Counted from the first letter of the stretch, positions 53,685-62,890 are shown. The stretch: 64,000 bases of DNA from Sphingomonas brevis (GCF_023516505.1 NZ_JAMGBB010000001.1:744001-808000); one strand, 5' to 3'. Numbers and translations are program-made. The notes: generated by a model from the sequence alone, not told the origin.

Positions 53685-54167
53685 CTAAAGCAACGCCTCG
53701 ATATCGCGGGAAAGATCCTCGGGCTTGGCCTGGGGCGGATAGCGCTTCACCACCTTGCCGGCGCGATTGACGAGGAATTTGGTGAAGTTCCACTTGATCG
53801 CCTTGAAGCCGAGCAGGCCCGGTGCCTCGTCCTTCATGTATTGGTAGATCGGCGCGGCCTTGTCGCCATTGACGTCGATCTTGCCCATCACCGGGAAGCT
53901 GACGTCATAGGTCAGCTTGCAGAAATTGGCGATTTCCTCGGCATTTCCGGGCTCCTGCGAGCCGAACTGGTTGCAGGGGAAGCCGATGACGGAGAAACCT
54001 TTCTCCTCATATTTGCGCTGCAGCGCTTCCAGCCCCTCATATTGGGGAGTGAAGCCGCATTTCGAGGCGACGTTGACGATCAGCATCACCTCGCCCTTGT
54101 GGGAGCCGAGGTCGGTCGGCAACCCGTTCGGAGCGGTGACGGGAATGGTTGTTATCTCGGTGGACAT
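53685..54167 (-). CDS. gpx: Cysteine-type glutathione peroxidase
   Basis: This 160-residue thioredoxin-fold peroxidase has the active-site cysteine in NVASKCGFTPQY, the catalytic Gln in FPCNQFGSQEPG, and Trp-Asn in KWNFTKFLV. It reduces hydroperoxides; Cys-type members usually use thioredoxin. ATG at 54167 follows GGAGG. An earlier ATG at 54182 lies within a palindromic repeat. Confidence 0.95.
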   Translation of the reverse strand: MSTEITTIPVTAPNGLPTDLGSHKGEVMLIVNVASKCGFTPQYEGLEALQRKYEEKGFSVIGFPCNQFGSQEPGNAEEIANFCKLTYDVSFPVMGKIDVNGDKAAPIYQYMKDEAPGLLGFKAIKWNFTKFLVNRAGKVVKRYPPQAKPEDLSRDIEALL

Positions 54168-54176
54168 AATTTCCTC

Positions 54177-54242
54177 CGTCATTGCGAGCGAAGCGAAGCA
54201 ATCCAGCTGAATTGCCGCGTCGCTACGCTCCTCGCAATGACG
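54177..54242. repeat. Palindromic repeat (family B) between lolD and gpx
   Basis: The 66-bp element has perfect 12-bp terminal arms: CGTCATTGCGAG (54177-54188) and CTCGCAATGACG (54231-54242). Its inner parts (CGAAGCGAAGCAAT and GCGTCGCTACG) are also partly symmetric. It resembles widespread REP elements starting CATTGCGAGC. It occupies nearly the whole lolD-gpx gap. Confidence 0.8.
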
Positions 54243-54244
54243 AA

Positions 54245-54919
54245 TTACTCCAAAACCCCCTCATGCAGCCTCACCACCCGGTCCATCTTGCTGGCAAGGC
54301 GCTCATTATGGGTCGCGACCAGGGCGGCGCTGCCCTCGCCGCGGACCAGCGCCAGGAATTCGCCCAGCACCCGGTCGGCCGTGGCCTCGTCGAGGTTGCC
54401 GGTCGGCTCGTCGGCCAGCACCAGCGGCGGGCGATTGGCGAGCGCGCGAGCGACCGCGACGCGCTGCTGCTCGCCGCCTGACAGCTTCGAAGGGCGATGA
54501 TTGAGCCGCTGGCCGAGCCCCAGCTTATCCAGCAGCTGGGTTGCGCGCGCCCGGGCCGTGACAGCGTCGGCGCCATGGATGATCTGCGGCAGCAGCACAT
54601 TTTCCAGCGCGTTGAAGTCGGGCAGCAGGTGATGAAATTGATAGACGAAGCCAAGCGTGTCGCGGCGGAGCGCGGTTCGGCCATTGTCGTCGAGCGAAGC
54701 TGCCTCTTCCCCGGCAATGCGGATCGAACCTTCGAAGCCGCCTTCCAGCAGGCCGACGGCCTGCAGCAGGGTCGATTTGCCCGAGCCGGATGGCCCGAGA
54801 AGCGCAACGATTTCACCGGGTTGGACTTCGAGATTGACGTCCCGTAGCACATCGATTGTGACCCCGCCCTGGGTGAAGCTGCGCTTCAGCCCGCGGGTTG
54901 CCAGTACCGCCTCACTCAT
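54245..54919 (-). CDS. lolD: Lipoprotein-releasing ABC ATPase LolD
   Basis: This 224-residue ATPase has Walker [13 protein letters not shown], the LolD-typical [21 protein letters not shown], signature [15 protein letters not shown], Walker [13 protein letters not shown] and the switch His in VATHNERLA. With LolC it extracts lipoproteins from the inner membrane. Its start overlaps the lolC end by 8 bp. Confidence 0.95.
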   Translation of the reverse strand: MSEAVLATRGLKRSFTQGGVTIDVLRDVNLEVQPGEIVALLGPSGSGKSTLLQAVGLLEGGFEGSIRIAGEEAASLDDNGRTALRRDTLGFVYQFHHLLPDFNALENVLLPQIIHGADAVTARARATQLLDKLGLGQRLNHRPSKLSGGEQQRVAVARALANRPPLVLADEPTGNLDEATADRVLGEFLALVRGEGSAALVATHNERLASKMDRVVRLHEGVLE

Positions 54920-56162
54920 AGCGCAGCACCTGCACCGGATCGGTGTTGGCGGCGCCGCGCGCCGGGAACAGGGTCGCGAAATAGGTCAACACCAGCGTCA
55001 CGGCGACGATTGCCGCGACCTCGAACGGGTCAGTCCTCGATGGCAGCTCGGTCAGGAAGCGGACCGAGGGGTCCCAGATATTCTGCCCGGTCACCAGCTG
55101 GATGAAGTTCACCACGCCCTGGCGAAAGAAGAGGAAAACCGCGCCGAGAATGGCTCCGATGACAATTCCGATCATCCCGATGCTGAGGCCCACGGTCATG
55201 AAGATCTTGAGCATCGAGCCGCGACTGGCGCCCATGGTCCTTAAAATGGCGATGTCGCGCGTCTTGGCGCGGACCAGCATGATCAGCGACGAGGCGATGT
55301 TGAACGCCGCCACCAGGATGATGATGCACAGCACCACGAACATCGCGATCCGCTCGACCTCCAGCGCCTCGAACAGCGCCGAGTTCATCTTCTTCCAGTC
55401 GACGATGACGCCCCTGCCCTGGATCAGCGGCTGGAGCGGGGCAAGCACCTGACCGACCTTATCGGGATTATCGACCTGCACCTCGACCATGCCGACCTGG
55501 TCGCCGAGCAGCAGTAGCGTCTGCGCGTCCTGCATCGGCATGATGACGAATGCCTGGTCATATTCGTAGATGCCGACCTCGAAGATGGCGCCAACCGTGT
55601 AAGTAACGATCCGCGGGACCGTGCCGACCGGAGTCGAGCGGCCTTCGGGGCTGATCAACGAGATTTCCGCGCCCGGATAGGCGCCCAAGGCCTCCGCCAG
55701 CCGGGCCCCGATCGCCACTCGCCCGCTACCCGGCGTAATCGACTTGAGATCGCCCGAAATTACCTTGTCGTTGAGGATCGGATTGGTGCGGATGTCCTCT
55801 ACGGTGTTGCCGCGGACCAGCACGCCTTCGACCCGGCCATTGGCCGACGCCATCAGCGGCTGCTCGATCAGCGGCGTGGCCGACGTGACCCCCGGCGTCT
55901 TGCGGGCGGCATCGACGATTTCCTCCCAATTTGGCAGGCGGCCCTCATAGCCCTGGATGATGGCATGCCCGTTGAGGCCGACGATCTTGTCGAACAGCTC
56001 GGCGCGAAAACCGTTCATCACGCTCATGACGATGATCAGCGCGGCGACGCCGAGGGCAACCGCCCCGATCGAGAAGCCGGCCACGACGAAGATGAAGCGC
56101 TCGCCCTTGACCGGGACGAGGTATCGCTTGGCGATCATCTTTTCATGGGCGTTTAATATCAT
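54912..56162 (-). CDS. lolC: Lipoprotein-releasing ABC permease LolC/LolE
   Basis: This 416-residue permease has four membrane helices (one near residues 25-50, three in 270-405) around a large periplasmic domain. It starts with the family pattern [31 protein letters not shown]. Only one such permease is present with lolD, so it probably acts as a homodimer, as in organisms without separate LolC and LolE. The stop and start overlaps (proS ATGA, lolD 8 bp) imply one transcript. Confidence 0.94.
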   Translation of the reverse strand: MILNAHEKMIAKRYLVPVKGERFIFVVAGFSIGAVALGVAALIIVMSVMNGFRAELFDKIVGLNGHAIIQGYEGRLPNWEEIVDAARKTPGVTSATPLIEQPLMASANGRVEGVLVRGNTVEDIRTNPILNDKVISGDLKSITPGSGRVAIGARLAEALGAYPGAEISLISPEGRSTPVGTVPRIVTYTVGAIFEVGIYEYDQAFVIMPMQDAQTLLLLGDQVGMVEVQVDNPDKVGQVLAPLQPLIQGRGVIVDWKKMNSALFEALEVERIAMFVVLCIIILVAAFNIASSLIMLVRAKTRDIAILRTMGASRGSMLKIFMTVGLSIGMIGIVIGAILGAVFLFFRQGVVNFIQLVTGQNIWDPSVRFLTELPSRTDPFEVAAIVAVTLVLTYFATLFPARGAANTDPVQVLRYE

Positions 56163-57481
56163 GCAGTTAGCCGATCTAGCGCAGAGTCGATCGAAAGTTC
56201 CTGCTTCTCGCCGGTTGCCCTGTTCTTGAGTTCGACCAACCCCTGGGCCAGCCCGCGCGGGCCGATGATCAGCTGCCAGGGTAATCCGATCAAATCCATC
56301 GAGCCAAGCTTTACGCCGCCCCGCTCGTCGCGGTCGTCATAAAGCACCTCGACCCCGGCCAGGGTCAGCCTGTCGTAAATGTCTTCGGCCGCCGCAATTG
56401 ACGCCTCGTCGTCGCCGCGCATCGTGACCAGTCCGACCTTCCACGGTGCCACCGCTTCGGGCCAGACTATGCCATTGTCGTCGTGGCTGGCCTCGATGAT
56501 CGCGCCGACCAGGCGCGAGACGCCGACGCCGTAACTGCCCATCTCCGGCGTCACCATCGCCCCGTCGGGACCTGACACCTTGAGGCCCATCGACGCCGAA
56601 TATTTGGTGCCGAAGTAGAAGATATGCCCGACCTCGATGCCGCGGCCCTGCCGCTGCCGGTCTGCAGCCACCTCGCTCCAGCGGGCCGGATCGTGGGTCT
56701 CGTCGGTCGCCGAATAGGTCGAACTCACCTGATTGAAGAGCGCCTCGAGGCCCTTGGCATCGTCATAGGCAAGGCTGGCCTGGGCCCAGTCGAACTCCTC
56801 GAATGCGGCATCGTAGAATACTTCGCTCTCGCCGGTCGGGGCGAGCACGATGAATTCATGGCTGAGGTCGCCGCCGATCGGCCCCGAAGCGGCCTTCATC
56901 GGCACGGCGCGAATGCCCATCCGCTGGAAAGTGCGCAGATAGGCCAGCAACTGCTTGTAATAGCTGAGTCGGGCGCCCGCTTCGTCAAGATCGAAGCTGT
57001 ATGCGTCCTTCATCAGGAATTCGCGGCCGCGCATCACGCCAAACCGCGGGCGGACCTCGTCCCGGAACTTCCACTGGATGTGGTAGAGGGTGCGCGGCAG
57101 GTCGCGATAGCTTTTCGCGCCTTCCTTGAAGATGTCGGTGATCATCTCCTCGTTGGTCGGGCCGTAGAGCATTTCGCGATCATGCCGGTCCTTGAGGCGC
57201 AGCATCTCCGGTCCATAGGCGTCGTAGCGGCCCGACTGGCGCCACAGGTCGGCCGACTGCAGGGTCGGCATCAGCATCTCGATGGCGCCGGCGCGATCCT
57301 GCTCCTCGCGCACGATCTGCTCGATCTTCTGCAGCACTCGCCAGCCGATCGGCAGCCAGGCGTAAATGCCGGCGGCAGTCTGACGGACCAGCCCCGCGCG
57401 CAGCATCAGCTTGTGGCTGACGATCTGCGCATCCGAAGGGCTTTCCTTCAGAACCGGGAGGAAGCAGCGGGAGAGACGCAA
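56159..57481 (-). CDS. proS: Prolyl-tRNA synthetase, short alphaproteobacterial type
   Basis: This 440-residue class II enzyme has [19 protein letters not shown] near the N-terminus, class II motif 2 ([26 protein letters not shown]), motif 3 ([15 protein letters not shown]) and the C-terminal anticodon-binding domain. It lacks the INS editing domain, as is usual for alphaproteobacterial ProRS, so mischarged Ala-tRNA-Pro must be cleared in trans. The start is a TTG at 57481 with the conserved N-terminus [10 protein letters not shown]. It is coupled to lolC. Confidence 0.95.
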   Translation of the reverse strand: MRLSRCFLPVLKESPSDAQIVSHKLMLRAGLVRQTAAGIYAWLPIGWRVLQKIEQIVREEQDRAGAIEMLMPTLQSADLWRQSGRYDAYGPEMLRLKDRHDREMLYGPTNEEMITDIFKEGAKSYRDLPRTLYHIQWKFRDEVRPRFGVMRGREFLMKDAYSFDLDEAGARLSYYKQLLAYLRTFQRMGIRAVPMKAASGPIGGDLSHEFIVLAPTGESEVFYDAAFEEFDWAQASLAYDDAKGLEALFNQVSSTYSATDETHDPARWSEVAADRQRQGRGIEVGHIFYFGTKYSASMGLKVSGPDGAMVTPEMGSYGVGVSRLVGAIIEASHDDNGIVWPEAVAPWKVGLVTMRGDDEASIAAAEDIYDRLTLAGVEVLYDDRDERGGVKLGSMDLIGLPWQLIIGPRGLAQGLVELKNRATGEKQELSIDSALDRLTA

Positions 57482-57523
57482 GGGAGAGGACTTTCTGGCT
57501 ATTCGGCAGGATATTTCCGGGCA

Positions 57524-57552
57524 GTCCTAGAGAGGCGGTTGCTGCAACGCAA
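57524..57552 (-). promoter_or_regulatory. Putative proS promoter
   Basis: Minus strand TTGCGT (57547-57552), 17 bp, TAGGAC (57524-57529). The transcript would begin about 37 bases before the TTG start of proS. Confidence 0.5.
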
Positions 57553-57656
57553 TGATCCCAGACGCTGTGGCGCGATGGTCACAGCTTGATGGAGAATGTG
57601 TCCGCCATGCGCGAATCGGCGTGACAAGCGCCGATATTCGAGCCTAGCCAATGCCC

Positions 57657-57793
57657 CACGGACGTGGTCGTCAGGCCGGAAGTCCGGGGAGGAGCCGACG
57701 CCGGTCAGGGGGCCGAGGCGCTTCGAAACTTCCAAGGGGGCTGACGAGCAATCGTCACGCAAGGACGCCCGGGACTAGCGCCCGGGCGTTTTT
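57657..57793 (+). ncRNA. Candidate structured ncRNA ending in an intrinsic terminator
   Basis: The 57482-57929 gap has no convincing ORF. Its centre is dense in complementary segments: CCGG-AAGT-CCGG (57677-57688), TGACGA-GCAA-TCGTCA (57742-57757, a GNRA-capped stem), and a strong plus-strand terminator (57766-57793). A possible promoter is GTGACA (57621-57626), 18 bp, TAGCCA (57645-57650), giving a transcript of about 137 nt from near 57657. Two further pairings (AAGCGCC 57626-57632 with GGCGCTT 57717-57723, and CGGAC 57659-57663 with GTCCG 57682-57686) would require or favour an earlier 5' end. I could not match it to 6S, SRP, RNase P or tmRNA. The 5' end is a guess. Confidence 0.5.
57766..57793 (+). 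terminator. Rho-independent terminator of the candidate ncRNA
   Basis: CGCCCGGG (57766-57773) and CCCGGGCG (57781-57788) form a perfect 8-bp GC stem with a 7-base loop, followed by five T (57789-57793) and a further T-rich stretch. The opposite strand lacks a T-run, so it acts on plus-strand transcripts. Confidence 0.85.
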
Positions 57794-57863
57794 GTTTTTG
57801 CCGGATTTGCCGCATGATCGCCATCTCGCGCCGTCGCGCGCCCGGCGCGACGTACTCAGATGC

Positions 57864-57923
57864 TCCCCCGGACATGCAGCGCGCCGATTTTAATGCTCGC
57901 ATGTCCCCCGGACATGCTGCGCG
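57864..57923. repeat. Two 20-bp direct repeats beside tRNA-Met
   Basis: TCCCCCGGACATGCAGCGCG (57864-57883) recurs 40 bp later with a single change (57904-57923, A to T). Each unit contains CCCCCGG flanked by CATGC. The pair ends 6 bp before the 3' end of tRNA-Met. It could be a small repeat family or the 3' flank that signals tRNA processing or termination. Confidence 0.7.
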
Positions 57924-57929
57924 TGAAAA

Positions 57930-58006
57930 TGGTAGCGGAGGAGGGACTTGAACCCCCGACACGCGGATTATGATTCCGCTGCTCTAACCAGCTGAGCTAC
58001 TCCGCC
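57930..58006 (-). tRNA. tRNA-Met (CAT), elongator type
   Basis: The minus strand folds as a 77-nt cloverleaf. It has acceptor GGCGGAG with CTCCGCT (one G-T pair), D-arm GCTCAGCTGGTTAGAGC, anticodon arm CGGAATCATAATCCG with anticodon CAT, T-arm GGGGGTTCAAGTCCCTC, and an encoded CCA. The paired first base and D-arm do not fit initiator tRNA. A lysidine-modified Ile tRNA also reads CAT but has a different acceptor. Confidence 0.9.
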
Positions 58007-58010
58007 CCAA

Positions 58011-58030
58011 GGTCAGCGGTCTCGCTGACC
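58011..58030 (-). promoter_or_regulatory. Hairpin in the tRNA-Met precursor leader
   Basis: GGTCAGCG (58011-58018) and CGCTGACC (58023-58030) make a perfect 8-bp stem with a 4-base loop, ending 5 bp before the tRNA 5' end. No T-run is present. It lies between the predicted promoter and the mature tRNA. Confidence 0.5.
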
Positions 58031-58074
58031 GCATCACTGACTTAAAAGGCCTTGCCCGATGGGGGCGTGGCGGG

Positions 58075-58103
58075 CCTATAAGAGCCACGTATCTGGGCGT
58101 CAA
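58075..58103 (-). promoter_or_regulatory. Putative tRNA-Met promoter
   Basis: Minus strand TTGACG (58098-58103), 17 bp, TATAGG (58075-58080), followed by CCCGCC. Predicted leader of about 60 nt contains the hairpin at 58011-58030. Confidence 0.6.
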
Positions 58104-58167
58104 CACGGGGTGGAACCCGCCACCCCTCCCCTCGTTCAAGGGCGAGGAACTGGAGGCCTGTAGTTCG

Positions 58168-58581
58168 ATGGAACCACTAACACCGCTCGACACGCTTTGC
58201 CGCATCATTCTCCGCGCGAAGGAATATGAAGCGCAGGTTCCAACCGACTATGACGGCGGCGAGGCCCCCGAGAACGTCGATGACGAGGGAAGCGGCGAGG
58301 CCTTGTCGGTGCTCGACGACTCGATCAATACCAGTGTCGAGGAAGAGCTGATCGCCTCGCTGGAGGATCTGGCCGACGACCAGCAGGCCGAGCTGCTTGC
58401 CTTCGCCTGGGTCGGCCAGGGTACTTATGACGCCGCCGACTGGGACGAAGCGTTCGAGGCGGCGTCCGAAGAAGCCAATATCGTCGAAGAGTTGATGGAC
58501 ATGCCGATGCTTGCGTCAGTGCTGGAAGCCGGGTTGGCGGCGTTCGACCTCAGCTGCGACGGAATCGGCGACCTCAGCTAG
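58168..58581 (+). CDS. DUF3775 domain protein
   Basis: This 137-residue, very acidic protein has the DUF3775 features: TPLDTLCRIILRAKEYEAQVPTDY at the start and LEDLADDQQAELLAFAWVGQGTYDAADWDEAFEAA in the middle. It is predicted to be soluble and mostly helical. No function is known for the family. ATG at 58168 is used. The stop shares CTAG with the convergent 2H phosphoesterase gene. Confidence 0.85.
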   Translation: MEPLTPLDTLCRIILRAKEYEAQVPTDYDGGEAPENVDDEGSGEALSVLDDSINTSVEEELIASLEDLADDQQAELLAFAWVGQGTYDAADWDEAFEAASEEANIVEELMDMPMLASVLEAGLAAFDLSCDGIGDLS

Positions 58582-59081
58582 CCCCGGAACCGGTAGCTTC
58601 CGAGCGTTTCCCACGGCCCGCCTAGATAGCGATGCACCGATAGGCCCGCGATGCCGAGCGGCCGCGGCCGGAAATCAGTGTTCAATCGATCCAGCAACGC
58701 CTTCGCGTTCCTCGCGGCAACCTTGTTCTGTATCGTGACGTGCGGGCGCCATCCGCCAGCGTCCGGACCGGTGAGCAAGCCATGGAAATGATCCGCAATG
58801 GCTTCGCGAACTGCTTCCAACTCTTCGCTCACGACGCGAAAGGCAACGCCGGTGCTAAGGTTCATCAGGCCTGCGATCGTCGCCCTCGGAGGAAGTTCGG
58901 CGGCGTGCATCGAGAGCTGTTGCCTGACCTCATCGATAGCTGATGGCGGCAAGCCCTGGAACATCGTCAGATGGACCGGAACCCGATTATGCTCGGCGGG
59001 GTAATGGGCGCGCCTCAACCCTTCCAGCCATGCGAAATCGTCTGCGGTGAAGTCGGCAGTGACGATCAGCGGGCCGGACAC
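58578..59081 (-). CDS. 2H phosphoesterase (2'-5' RNA ligase family)
   Basis: This 167-residue protein carries two HxT motifs, HLTMF (about residue 37) and HVTIQ (about 113), that form the paired catalytic histidines of the 2H superfamily. Members act as RNA 2'-5' ligases or cyclic phosphodiesterases; the substrate here is unknown. It lies 4 bp downstream of kup on the same strand, so it is probably co-transcribed with the potassium transporter. Confidence 0.88.
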   Translation of the reverse strand: MSGPLIVTADFTADDFAWLEGLRRAHYPAEHNRVPVHLTMFQGLPPSAIDEVRQQLSMHAAELPPRATIAGLMNLSTGVAFRVVSEELEAVREAIADHFHGLLTGPDAGGWRPHVTIQNKVAARNAKALLDRLNTDFRPRPLGIAGLSVHRYLGGPWETLGSYRFRG

Positions 59082-59085
59082 CCGA

Positions 59086-61035
59086 CTATATCTCGACTTG
59101 CGAGCCCAACTCGACGACGCGGTTGGTCGGCAGCTTGAAGAATTCCATCGCGCTTTCCGCGTTGCGCAGCATCCATGCGAACAGCTTTTCGCGCCAGATC
59201 GCCATGCCCGGGCGGGCGGAGGCGATCAGCGTCTGGCGGGCGAGGAAGAAGCTGGTGTCCATCATCTTGAACTGCGGGCCGCATTTCTTGACCTGTGCCA
59301 GGGCTGCCGGAACGTCGATTTCCTCCATGAAACCATAGCGAAGGATGATGCGGAAAAAGCCCGCGCCATAATCCTTGGTTTCGATCCGGCGTTCCCCGGC
59401 GACAAAGGGCACGTCCTCGATCCTGACCGTCAGCAGCATCACCCGCTCGTGCAGCACCTTGTTGTGCTTGAGGTTGTGCAGCAGGGCATGGGGCACGCCG
59501 GTCATCGACGTCGTCATGAAGACGGCGGTACCTGGGACGCGGGCGGCACTGGTGGCCGCGGACTTGATAAACACCTCGATCGGCAGGCTGGCTTCGGCCA
59601 TCCGGTCGATCATCAGCTTGCGGCCCTTGGCCCAGGTGGTGAGGAAGGTGAAGGCGATGGCGCCGACCAGCAGCGGGAACCAGCCGCCGGCGGGAACCTT
59701 CAGCAGGTTGGCGCTGAAGTAGAGGATGTCGATGGTGGCAAAGATCACCAGCAGCGGGAATGCCTTCCACGCCGGCCACTTCCACAGGTTGAACAGCACC
59801 ACCGAGATCAAGACCGTATCGATCGCCATCGCGCCGGTGACGGCGATGCCATAGGCCGCGGCCAGGTTTGACGACGACTGGAACGTCAGCACGAGCAAGA
59901 TGACCATGATCATCAGCGCCCAGTTGACCACCGGGATGTAGATTTGTCCGGCGGCATGTTCGCTGGTGTGGGTGATGCGCAGGCGGGGAATGAAGCCCAG
60001 TTGGATCGCCTGCTGGGTGACCGAAAAGGCGCCCGAGATGACCGCCTGGCTCGCGATGATTGTCGCCAGCGTCGCTAGAATGACGAGCGGCAGGCGGAAC
60101 TGGTCAGGAGCGAGGAAGAAGAAAGGATTCTTGACCGTTTCCATCGCCTGTTCAGCGGGCAGCGAGAGCAGCAAAGCTCCCTGTCCCATATAGTTGATCA
60201 GCAGCGCCGGCATGACGAAGACCAGCCAGCTGAACTTGATCGGGCGGCGCCCGAAATGGCCCATGTCGGCATAGAGCGCCTCGGCGCCGGTTACGGCGAG
60301 AACCACGCTGCCCATGGCGATGAATGCCCTGAGCGGCTCCGAGATATAGAATTCGATCGCATTCCATGGATTGAACATCTCGACGAAGACCGCCGGATGC
60401 TTGACGATGTGCATGCCGCCCAGAACCGCAATGGTGACGAAATAGACCAGCATGATCGGGCCGAACAAAAGGCCGACCTTGGCGGTGCCGCGCGCTTGAA
60501 TGGCGAATAAGCCGACCAGGATGCCGATCGCGGTCGGCACGACGTACGGCTCGAAACCCGCCTGGACGGTGGTCAGGCCCTCGACCGCGGAGAGAACGGA
60601 GATTGCCGGGGTGATCATGCTGTCGCCGTAGAACAAGGCGGTGGCGAACACGCCGAGCATGACGATGCCCAGCGTCCATTTCTTTTTTTCGCCTTCCGCC
60701 GCGGTGCGGTTGATCAGCGCCAGCAAGGCGAGGCTGCCGCCCTCCCCCTTGTTGTCTGCGCGCATGATGATCGTCACATATTTGAGAGCGACGATGATCA
60801 GCATCGACCAGAAGATCAGGCTGAGCACGCCATAGATGTGAAGCGTGTCCGGAACGAGCTGATGATGCACCGAGAACGTCTCGCGAAAGGCGTAGATCGG
60901 CGACGTGCCGATATCGCCAAAGACGATACCGATCGCCCCCACCATCAGCTTGGGGAGCGAACCTTGGGCGTGTCCGTGACCCTGGATTTGGTCGCCGGTG
61001 GCGATCTCTGCGGTACCGGCGGGGGTAATGCTCAT
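59086..61035 (-). CDS. kup: KUP-family potassium uptake protein
   Basis: This 649-residue transporter has 12 membrane helices and a C-terminal cytoplasmic domain. The KUP signature [20 protein letters not shown] is close to the N-terminus, followed by [14 protein letters not shown] and [18 protein letters not shown]. It takes up K+ with protons. The N-terminus (about 30 residues) is His/Gly-containing and variable. It is divergent from ald and shares promoter elements with it. Confidence 0.96.
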   Translation of the reverse strand: MSITPAGTAEIATGDQIQGHGHAQGSLPKLMVGAIGIVFGDIGTSPIYAFRETFSVHHQLVPDTLHIYGVLSLIFWSMLIIVALKYVTIIMRADNKGEGGSLALLALINRTAAEGEKKKWTLGIVMLGVFATALFYGDSMITPAISVLSAVEGLTTVQAGFEPYVVPTAIGILVGLFAIQARGTAKVGLLFGPIMLVYFVTIAVLGGMHIVKHPAVFVEMFNPWNAIEFYISEPLRAFIAMGSVVLAVTGAEALYADMGHFGRRPIKFSWLVFVMPALLINYMGQGALLLSLPAEQAMETVKNPFFFLAPDQFRLPLVILATLATIIASQAVISGAFSVTQQAIQLGFIPRLRITHTSEHAAGQIYIPVVNWALMIMVILLVLTFQSSSNLAAAYGIAVTGAMAIDTVLISVVLFNLWKWPAWKAFPLLVIFATIDILYFSANLLKVPAGGWFPLLVGAIAFTFLTTWAKGRKLMIDRMAEASLPIEVFIKSAATSAARVPGTAVFMTTSMTGVPHALLHNLKHNKVLHERVMLLTVRIEDVPFVAGERRIETKDYGAGFFRIILRYGFMEEIDVPAALAQVKKCGPQFKMMDTSFFLARQTLIASARPGMAIWREKLFAWMLRNAESAMEFFKLPTNRVVELGSQVEI

Positions 61036-61075
61036 ACTCTGTAAAGGCCCTCACGGCGCTCAGGCGCGGCGCGCC

Positions 61076-61127
61076 GCCCTAGCACCGGCAAAAAGACGCT
61101 GCAATCGCGCCAAGCCGGGGCTATAGG
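61076..61127. promoter_or_regulatory. Divergent kup/ald promoters sharing one -35 hexamer
   Basis: CTGCAA at 61099-61104 reads TTGCAG on the minus strand. Seventeen bases to the left is TAGGGC on the minus strand (61076-61081) for kup. Seventeen bases to the right is TATAGG on the plus strand (61122-61127) for ald. Both spacers are exactly 17 bp, so the two promoters are back to back on one hexamer. Confidence 0.55.
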
Positions 61128-61160
61128 GCCGCAACTTTCCCAATTTGGAGCGAACCCATC

Positions 61161-62261
61161 ATGCGCGTCGGAGTGCCGAAAGAAATCAAAGTCCATGAAT
61201 ATCGCGTCGGCCTGACGCCCGCTTCGGTGGCCGAACTGGTCGCGCATGGCCATGAGGTATTTGTCGAGACCAAGGCGGGCAGCGGCATCGACTGCCCCGA
61301 CAAGGCCTATGAAAAGGCCGGAGCAACGATCCTGCCGACCGCCGCCGACGTCTTCGCCAAGAGCGACATGATCGTAAAGGTGAAGGAACCGCAGCTGCCC
61401 GAAATCGAGCTGCTCGAGCCTCGGCACATATTGTTCACCTATCTCCACCTTGCCGCCGACAAGCCGCAGGCGGAAGGGCTGATGAAATCGGGCGCGACCT
61501 GCATCGCCTATGAAACGGTGACCTCGCGCAGCGGTGCGCTGCCCCTGCTCAAGCCGATGTCGGAAGTTGCCGGCCGGATGTCGGTCCAGGTTGGCGCCCA
61601 CTATCTCGAAAAGGAACCCGGCGGACGCGGCGTCCTGCTGGGTGGCGTCCCAGGCGTCGCGCCGGCCAAGGTCGCGATCCTCGGCGGCGGCGTCTCCGGC
61701 GTCAACGCTGCGCAGATGGCCGTCGGCATGCGCGCCGATGTCACCATCTACGACATTTCCAACGAGCGCCTGGCCGAGCTCGACATGTTCTTCGGTTCGC
61801 AGATCAAGACCGCCTATGCCTCGCGCGATGCGATTGCCCGCGCGGTTGACGAGGCCGAGCTGGTGATTGGCGCGGTGCTTGTGCCAGGCGCGGCGGCCCC
61901 GAAGCTGGTCACACGCGAAATGCTGAAGACGATGAAGCGCGGTAGCGTGCTGGTCGACATTGCCATCGACCAGGGCGGCTGCTTCGAAACCAGCCATCCG
62001 ACGACCCATTCCGACCCCGTGTTCGAGGTCGACGGCGTCATTCATTATTGCGTTGCGAACATGCCGGGCGCGGTTGCCCGGACCAGCGCGTTCGCGCTCA
62101 ACAATGCGACGTTGCCGTTTGCGCTCAGGATCGCCAACCTCGGTGCCGAGGAAGCGATGCGGCAGGACCCGCATCTTGCCAACGGCCTCAACGTCTCGGG
62201 CGGCAAGATCCGCCACGAAGCGGTCGCCGAGGCGCTCGATCTTCCTTACGAGCCGGCCTGA
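61161..62261 (+). CDS. ald: Alanine dehydrogenase
   Basis: This 366-residue enzyme interconverts L-alanine and pyruvate with NAD. The start MRVGVPKEIKVHEYRVGLTP and the segment VKVKEPQ carry substrate-binding Arg and Lys residues. The Rossmann loop is AILGGGVSGVNAAQMA (about 171-186), and DIAIDQGGCFETSHPTTH follows. It ends with a 16-bp overlap with convergent ccmI. A GGAG lies 11 bases before the ATG. Confidence 0.95.
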   Translation: MRVGVPKEIKVHEYRVGLTPASVAELVAHGHEVFVETKAGSGIDCPDKAYEKAGATILPTAADVFAKSDMIVKVKEPQLPEIELLEPRHILFTYLHLAADKPQAEGLMKSGATCIAYETVTSRSGALPLLKPMSEVAGRMSVQVGAHYLEKEPGGRGVLLGGVPGVAPAKVAILGGGVSGVNAAQMAVGMRADVTIYDISNERLAELDMFFGSQIKTAYASRDAIARAVDEAELVIGAVLVPGAAAPKLVTREMLKTMKRGSVLVDIAIDQGGCFETSHPTTHSDPVFEVDGVIHYCVANMPGAVARTSAFALNNATLPFALRIANLGAEEAMRQDPHLANGLNVSGGKIRHEAVAEALDLPYEPA

Positions 62262-62890
62262 GCCGATTTGGGGGGCGCCGGTACGGCCGGCGCTCCCGCC
62301 TTCATCAAGAGAATTCCATCCTCGATCATCGGCCGCCAGCTGGCGTCAGCCGGCGCGTCTGCAAGGATAGCCTGCCACAGCCGGATCGCTTCCGGAGGGT
62401 TGCCCGATCGCGCTTCGGCCAGGCCAAGGAAGAAGCGCGGTGCCGGATAGCCAGGGGCCAACTCAATCGCACGCTGGAATGCAAAGCGTGCCGCCGGCGA
62501 CAGTGTCCGGCTATGGTCGGTCAGCGCGTTGCCCAGCCCGACCCACAGGCGATAGTCGTACGGATGGCGCCTGACCTGGGCCCTGAGCAGATTAGCCGCA
62601 TCCTCGGTCTTGCCGCGCGACGCCAGTGATTCGGACATGCTCACCCATGCGTCCGCGGCGTCGAACTGGCCCATCAAGGCATGGCGTGCGCCGGTCAGCG
62701 GCAACGGTGGAGTATGCCCCGCGGCAGCCCGAGGGACGCCGTCCAGATCAGGCCTTCCCTGCATCGCATAGCCGGCGCAACCAAAGGCGATTGCCGCAGC
62801 CGCCAGGGTCAGCAACGATCCGCGCAACCTAAGCAGCCAGAAGAACCCTATCGCCAACAGCGCAATCAGTCCGAGCCAGGTGAAACCCAT
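62246..62890 (-). CDS. ccmI: Cytochrome c maturation protein CcmI (TPR), short
   Basis: This 214-residue protein starts with two N-terminal membrane helices (FTWLGLIALLAIGFFWLLRL and LTLAAAAIAFGCAGYAMQG). A TPR region follows (about 70-195: DAADAWVSMSESLASRGKTEDAANLLRAQVRRHP). CcmI delivers apocytochrome c to the haem ligation complex. It is shorter than many CcmI proteins. ATG at 62890 overlaps the ccmH stop by one base (TGATG). Confidence 0.9.
   Translation of the reverse strand: MGFTWLGLIALLAIGFFWLLRLRGSLLTLAAAAIAFGCAGYAMQGRPDLDGVPRAAAGHTPPLPLTGARHALMGQFDAADAWVSMSESLASRGKTEDAANLLRAQVRRHPYDYRLWVGLGNALTDHSRTLSPAARFAFQRAIELAPGYPAPRFFLGLAEARSGNPPEAIRLWQAILADAPADASWRPMIEDGILLMKAGAPAVPAPPKSAQAGS

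Noticed and set aside
37732-54242. CRISPR repeats
   Set aside because: The palindromes are widely scattered, unequal in length and without regularly spaced unique spacers.
57660-57720. RNase P RNA
   Set aside because: Only GGAAGTCCGGGG recalls its conserved region; the interval to the terminator is far too short and other conserved blocks are absent.
57596-57778. 60-codon ORF in the proS-tRNA gap
   Set aside because: Arg/Ser-rich translation without conserved pattern or ribosome binding site, overlapping an RNA-like structure.
57657-57793. SRP (4.5S) RNA
   Set aside because: The GTCAGGCCGGAAG segment looks similar at first, but the 3' partner AGCAGCC is missing (GGAGGAGCC instead).
57864-57923. 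attL/attR of an integrated element at tRNA-Met
   Set aside because: Copies are only 40 bp apart, do not repeat tRNA sequence, and no integrase is in the window.
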